Shown here piece by piece: positions 7,689-10,459 of a stretch of 10,459 bases of DNA (its first letter is position 1; each line of letters starts with the position of its first letter). The DNA is from CAIKOD01 sp035543455 (GTDB lineage: Archaea > Halobacteriota > Methanomicrobia > Methanomicrobiales > Methanospirillaceae). The translations under genes were made by a program, and so were the position numbers. The stretch covers positions 1 to 10,459 of the forward strand of contig DATKKE010000044.1 in assembly GCA_035543455.1 (NCBI GenBank), given 5' to 3'. The notes beneath the pieces are model-generated. The model was not told where the DNA came from, did no database searches, and worked only from the letters and a program-made list of their open reading frames with translations.

Positions 7689-8531
7689 ATGATAATTGAC
7701 GGAAGGAAGATAGCGGGGAAACGACTCGAACTGCTGAAAGAGAAGATCGATGAATCTGGTCTTTATCCCAGGCTTGCCACTGTACTCATCGGTAAAGATC
7801 CGGGTTCACAAATGTATGTCCGGATGAAACACGAGGCATGCGAGAGAGTACATATTGGGTCGGTAAGGATTGATATCCCTGAGAGTGCAACGACAGACCA
7901 GGTCCTCCGTGAAATCACGAAACTCAATGCCGACCCTGATATCGACGGAATTCTTGTACAGCTTCCTCTCCCGCCACAGGTTGTCACGTCCCGCATCATT
8001 GCCGCAGTGACCCCGGAAAAAGATGTTGACGGTTTTAATCCCTGTAACATGGGACTCCTTCTCAGCGGAAACCCGGGGTTGGTTCCCTGTACGCCAAGGG
8101 GGATTATGACCCTGCTCAATGAATACAATATCCCATTGCAGGGTGCCCGTGCGATTGTGGCGGGTCGCAGCATTGAGGTCGGGCGGCCGGTTGCAGCCCT
8201 TCTTCTCCAGGCAGACGCGACGGTTACGATTGCCCATTCCAAAACCCGGGACCTCGCCGGTGAGATGAAAAGAGCTGATATTGTCGTCACCGCTGTCGGA
8301 AAGGCAAAGTTTATCGGACCAGAAATGGTCAGGGCCGGTGCAACGGTTATCGATGTCGGGATAAATTACCTGGACGGAACATTGTGCGGGGACGTGGACT
8401 TTGAAGCAGTGAAATCTGTGGCAGGTGCGATCACGCCTGTCCCGGGAGGGGTAGGGCCTATGACCATCGCCTCGCTCATGGAAAATACCTATACTGCAGC
8501 GATTGAACGATCATGTCGCAATGCAGGATAA
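7689..8531 (+). CDS. folD: bifunctional methylene-tetrahydrofolate dehydrogenase/methenyl-tetrahydrofolate cyclohydrolase
   Basis: FolD oxidises 5,10-methylene-H4F with NAD(P) and hydrolyses the methenyl product to 10-formyl-H4F, the donor for purine synthesis. The 280-residue protein has the catalytic YVRMK motif (Y43, K47), DGILVQLPLP (86-95), KDVDGFNP (111-118), the Rossmann signature VAGRSIEVGRP (157-167) and the closing PVPGGVGPMT (250-259). All key positions are intact, and the length is typical. The ATG at 7689 is chosen because MIIDGRKIAGK is the family start and it follows the glyA stop by one base; a longer frame would run back into glyA. The 3' end overlaps the next gene by 19 nt. 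FolD is specific for tetrahydrofolate in characterised cases, so it marks this operon as a folate-type C1 pathway. Confidence 0.96.
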   Translation: MIIDGRKIAGKRLELLKEKIDESGLYPRLATVLIGKDPGSQMYVRMKHEACERVHIGSVRIDIPESATTDQVLREITKLNADPDIDGILVQLPLPPQVVTSRIIAAVTPEKDVDGFNPCNMGLLLSGNPGLVPCTPRGIMTLLNEYNIPLQGARAIVAGRSIEVGRPVAALLLQADATVTIAHSKTRDLAGEMKRADIVVTAVGKAKFIGPEMVRAGATVIDVGINYLDGTLCGDVDFEAVKSVAGAITPVPGGVGPMTIASLMENTYTAAIERSCRNAG

Positions 8532-9337
8532 ACGGGTTCGAAGTCGGTAAACCTGCCCCGGTAAGGATAATGGGTGTCATCAACTGCAGTCCGGAGTCTT
8601 TTTTCCAGGGTTCCCGGGTACAGACCTGCGATATTGTGGCATCAGCCCGGAAGATGGTCGGTGACGGGGCGGATATCATCGATATCGGCGGCCGGAGTAC
8701 ATCGCCGTCTGCAACCCCGGTAGGCCCGGCTGTGGAAGCCGAACGAATGGAGCTGGCGCTCGGAGAACTAGAAGGGAGTGGTATAACCCTGTCGGTGGAC
8801 ACGACCCGGCCGGAAGTGCTGGAACGCTGCCTGCGGTACGATATTCATGCGGTAAATGATATTGGGGGTCTTGCCGACAGGGAGTATGCCAAGATTGTCG
8901 CGGATTCGGGTCTTCCTGTATTTCTTATGGCTTCCGTTGCCGCTCCGGGAGATCCTACAGATATGCAGATGACGATGCGTGCCCTCAAAACCGTGATCTC
9001 GAGGTGCAGATCATTCGGAATCGAGGAGTATGTCCTCGACCCTGCTATCGGCCTGTGGGGCCCTGGGCGGACCGTTGAATTCGACTGGGAATTGTGCAGG
9101 AATTTTTGGAAATTCACACGGTTTGGGAGACCTCTTCTCGCCGCGGTATCGAGGAAAACATTCATTGGTAAACTCCTGAACCAGGAAGACCCCGCGGACA
9201 GGTTAACCGGCAGTATAGCGGTAACTATGCTCCTGTTGCAGGCGGGTGCCGACATAATACGGTGTCATGATGTACAGGAAACTAAAGAAGCGGTACGGGT
9301 ATTTGAGGAGATGGAGAGGAAAGGGCGTGAAGAATAA
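8513..9337 (+). CDS. folP: dihydropteroate synthase-family protein
   Basis: DHPS condenses a pterin pyrophosphate with p-aminobenzoate; methanogen relatives may use an arylamine on the way to tetrahydromethanopterin. The 274-residue protein is a TIM-barrel DHPS with recognisable active-site strands: MGVINCSPESFF (20-31), DIGGRSTSP (57-65), SVDT (94-97), NDIGG (115-119), DPAIGL (176-181), SRKTFIG (213-219) and RCHDV (250-254). The catalytic-type D96, N115, D176, K215, R250 and H252 are kept. Departures from bacterial DHPS are E28 for the Asp of NxTPDSF, and S64 for the loop-2 Arg of STRPG, with an Arg at 61 instead. The ATG overlaps folD by 19 nt, and its stop overlaps the next gene by 11 nt. 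The family is secure; the arylamine substrate is not. Confidence 0.88.
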   Translation: MSQCRINGFEVGKPAPVRIMGVINCSPESFFQGSRVQTCDIVASARKMVGDGADIIDIGGRSTSPSATPVGPAVEAERMELALGELEGSGITLSVDTTRPEVLERCLRYDIHAVNDIGGLADREYAKIVADSGLPVFLMASVAAPGDPTDMQMTMRALKTVISRCRSFGIEEYVLDPAIGLWGPGRTVEFDWELCRNFWKFTRFGRPLLAAVSRKTFIGKLLNQEDPADRLTGSIAVTMLLLQAGADIIRCHDVQETKEAVRVFEEMERKGREE

Positions 9338-10112
9338 CTATTCGGTGACAGGGATACATACCGGTATCATCCGTCCCGGTGACGACATTATCGGTGCCAT
9401 TCTGGACGCGGAAGATACGGATGACATGGGCGGACTGAAAGAAGGGGATATCATTGTTATTGCAGAATCGGCTCTGGCAACATCAGAGTCGCGCCTTATC
9501 AGACTCGCAGATATTTCTCCGTCGGACCGGGCGAAGGATCTTGGCCTCAGGTACGAGATGGACCCCCGGGTGGCAGAGGTCGTTATCAACGAGAGCGACA
9601 GTGTGGTCGGGGGGATTTCAGGCTTCCTGCTCTGTATGAAAAACGGCACCCTTCTCCCGAATGCAGGGGTTGATGCCTCTAATGCCCCACCCGGCTACCT
9701 TGTCCCGCTACCGGAAGATCCTGACAGGAGTGCTGTATTTATCAGGGAGGAGATTCGAAAACGCAAAGGTATTCTGACGGGCGTGATTATTGCCGACAGC
9801 AGGACCCATGCAATGAGAGTCGGGTGCAGCGGCGTGGCGATCGGGTGTGCAGGGATTCCGTCAGTGATCGACGACCGGGGCCGGAACGATCTTTTCGGAC
9901 GGAAATTACTGGTGACCAAACGAGCTGTTGCCGATAATATTGCCACTGCAGCCGAACTTGTCATGGGCGAGGCCGACGAGTGCGTTCCGGCAGCCGTTAT
10001 ACGCGGGCTTGGCCTGCCGATGACCGAACAGACTGGAATTGAGGAGATAGCAACCCGGGACTGCCTTTTCATGGGAACGGTCCTGAATATCAGAAAAAAG
10101 GATGAGGTGTAG
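9327..10112 (+). CDS. coenzyme F420-0:L-glutamate ligase family protein (CofE-like, divergent)
   Basis: CofE enzymes use GTP to attach glutamate by a gamma-linkage to coenzyme F420-0. This 261-residue protein has the fold's landmarks: LKEGDIIVIAESALATSESR (37-56), PNAGVDASN (111-119), GVAIGCAGI (169-177), GRNDLFGRKLLVT (185-197), VADNIATAAELVMGE (201-215) and VPAAVIRGL (220-228). It differs from classical CofE as I remember it. The SKAEG-type motif is TSES (T52-S55), and the metal-binding DTNGR-type motif is DSRTH (157-161). That fits a separate branch of the family. The GTG at 9327 is chosen: GAGAGGA lies about 6 nt upstream, and residues encoded further upstream (ATG 9267) are a basic stretch overlapping folP. 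As last gene of a glyA-folD-folP operon it could instead glutamylate a folate. Confidence 0.85.
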   Translation: MKNNYSVTGIHTGIIRPGDDIIGAILDAEDTDDMGGLKEGDIIVIAESALATSESRLIRLADISPSDRAKDLGLRYEMDPRVAEVVINESDSVVGGISGFLLCMKNGTLLPNAGVDASNAPPGYLVPLPEDPDRSAVFIREEIRKRKGILTGVIIADSRTHAMRVGCSGVAIGCAGIPSVIDDRGRNDLFGRKLLVTKRAVADNIATAAELVMGEADECVPAAVIRGLGLPMTEQTGIEEIATRDCLFMGTVLNIRKKDEV

Positions 10113-10422
10113 GGAATTGATAACTTAATTGAAACCAAATCTTTGAGACCACATCTATTTCCAAGTAACACCCTGAATTCTTGTAATTAACATTTATTAA
10201 TAAAACCTGGACGCTCCAGGGGCTCTGCCCCGCCGCTGTGGCGACCCCGATTGGGATAGGACCGTAATAGATAATTCTTAAGTTTCCCGGCCAACCCTGT
10301 CCACTGGCTATCCTGACGGGGGAGGGTCAGGGAGGGGGTAAAACCCCGTTGAAACCCCCTCCTATTTGAGGGTTAATAATACAGGCAAGGAATTTAATTT
10401 ATCCGGCGTCCATAAAACGCTC
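10113..10422. other. intergenic region with G/C-run hairpin element
   Basis: This gap lies between the C1 operon and a probable convergent gene. The first 90 nt are AT-rich with no clear terminator. From 10206 the sequence becomes G/C-run rich. CCTGGA/TCCAGG (10206-10220, CGC loop) overlaps GGGGC/GCCCC (10219-10231), and CGCC/GGCG (10231-10243) follows. A long-range pairing joins CCCCG (10245-10249) and GGATAG (10254-10259) to CTATCC (10308-10313) and CGGGG (10317-10321). A perfect 9-bp stem joins GGAGGGGGT (10331-10339) and ACCCCCTCC (10354-10362), competing with GGGG/CCCC at 10335-10347. The element resembles G/C-rich intergenic repeats seen in Methanomicrobiales, but one copy in the window cannot prove dispersion. 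Confidence 0.5.
10318..10338 (+). other. putative G-quadruplex motif
   Basis: Four G runs of 5, 3, 3 and 5 bases are separated by loops of 1, 3 and 1 nt (A, TCA, A). This satisfies the standard G3+ N1-7 rule with very short loops, which usually favour stable folding. The last run also forms one arm of the 9-bp hairpin at 10331-10362, so the two structures exclude each other. Confidence 0.5.
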
Positions 10423-10459
10423 CTATTTTTCCACAGTCTTCAGAAATTCAATTATCTCT
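10423..10459 (-). CDS. possible C-terminal end of a convergent gene (partial)
   Basis: Reading the minus strand from the right edge, only one frame is open: it gives EIIEFLKTVEK and then a TAG at 10425-10423. The amphipathic Glu/Lys-rich end looks like a normal protein C-terminus. The other two frames hit stops at once (TGA and TAA). Eleven residues are too few to name a family. A gene converging on the C1 operon would explain why the gap at 10113-10422 is full of hairpins. Confidence 0.3.
   Translation of the reverse strand, partial: EIIEFLKTVEK

Noticed and set aside
9267..9326. ATG start giving the CofE-like protein 20 more residues
   Set aside because: The added residues are a basic run encoded within folP in another frame. 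GTG at 9327 has a good ribosome site and matches the expected N-terminus.

Overview
The window looks like a piece of a methanogenic archaeon of the order Methanomicrobiales (Methanoregula/Methanosphaerula-like). The basis is the archaeal 16S rRNA at the left edge, the archaeal-type SMC/ScpA pair, the glycine hydroxymethyltransferase sequence and the CofE-family ligase. This placement is from remembered family sequences, not a search; genus is not resolved. Genes have moderate GC, while the intergenic gaps are clearly AT-richer, except for a G/C-run patch near the right edge.

Left part, all on the minus strand, read right to left. A small coiled-coil protein of unknown function (5613-6086) is followed 15 nt later by smc (2157-5597, TTG start) and then scpA (1433-2164, 8-nt overlap with smc). 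These look like one condensin operon. About 600 nt of AT-rich DNA follow, which must hold the rRNA promoter and pre-16S leader, including two related hairpins. Then comes the 5' part of the 16S rRNA gene (828-1), cut by the window edge.

Right part, on the plus strand and divergent from the condensin operon: glyA (6449-7687), folD (7689-8531), a dihydropteroate synthase-family gene (8513-9337) and a CofE-family glutamyl ligase (9327-10112). They are separated by 1 nt or overlap by 19 and 11 nt, so they form one tightly packed operon. GlyA loads a one-carbon unit from serine onto a pterin carrier. FolD oxidises methylene- to formyl-tetrahydrofolate. The DHPS-like protein would make the pterin-arylamine bond, and the ligase would add glutamate. 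This is a coherent tetrahydrofolate-style C1 module in an organism whose main C1 carrier is expected to be tetrahydromethanopterin or tetrahydrosarcinapterin. The last two proteins depart from the canonical motifs of their families, so their exact substrates are open.

Non-coding points of interest: a roughly 250-nt glyA leader with a 43-45 nt nested stem-loop and a downstream U-rich tract; a short inverted repeat between the divergent operons; paired hairpins in the 16S leader; and a G/C-run element after the C1 operon with a canonical G-quadruplex motif and competing hairpins. A probable C-terminal fragment of a convergent gene touches the right edge. No transposase, CRISPR array or tRNA gene was seen.
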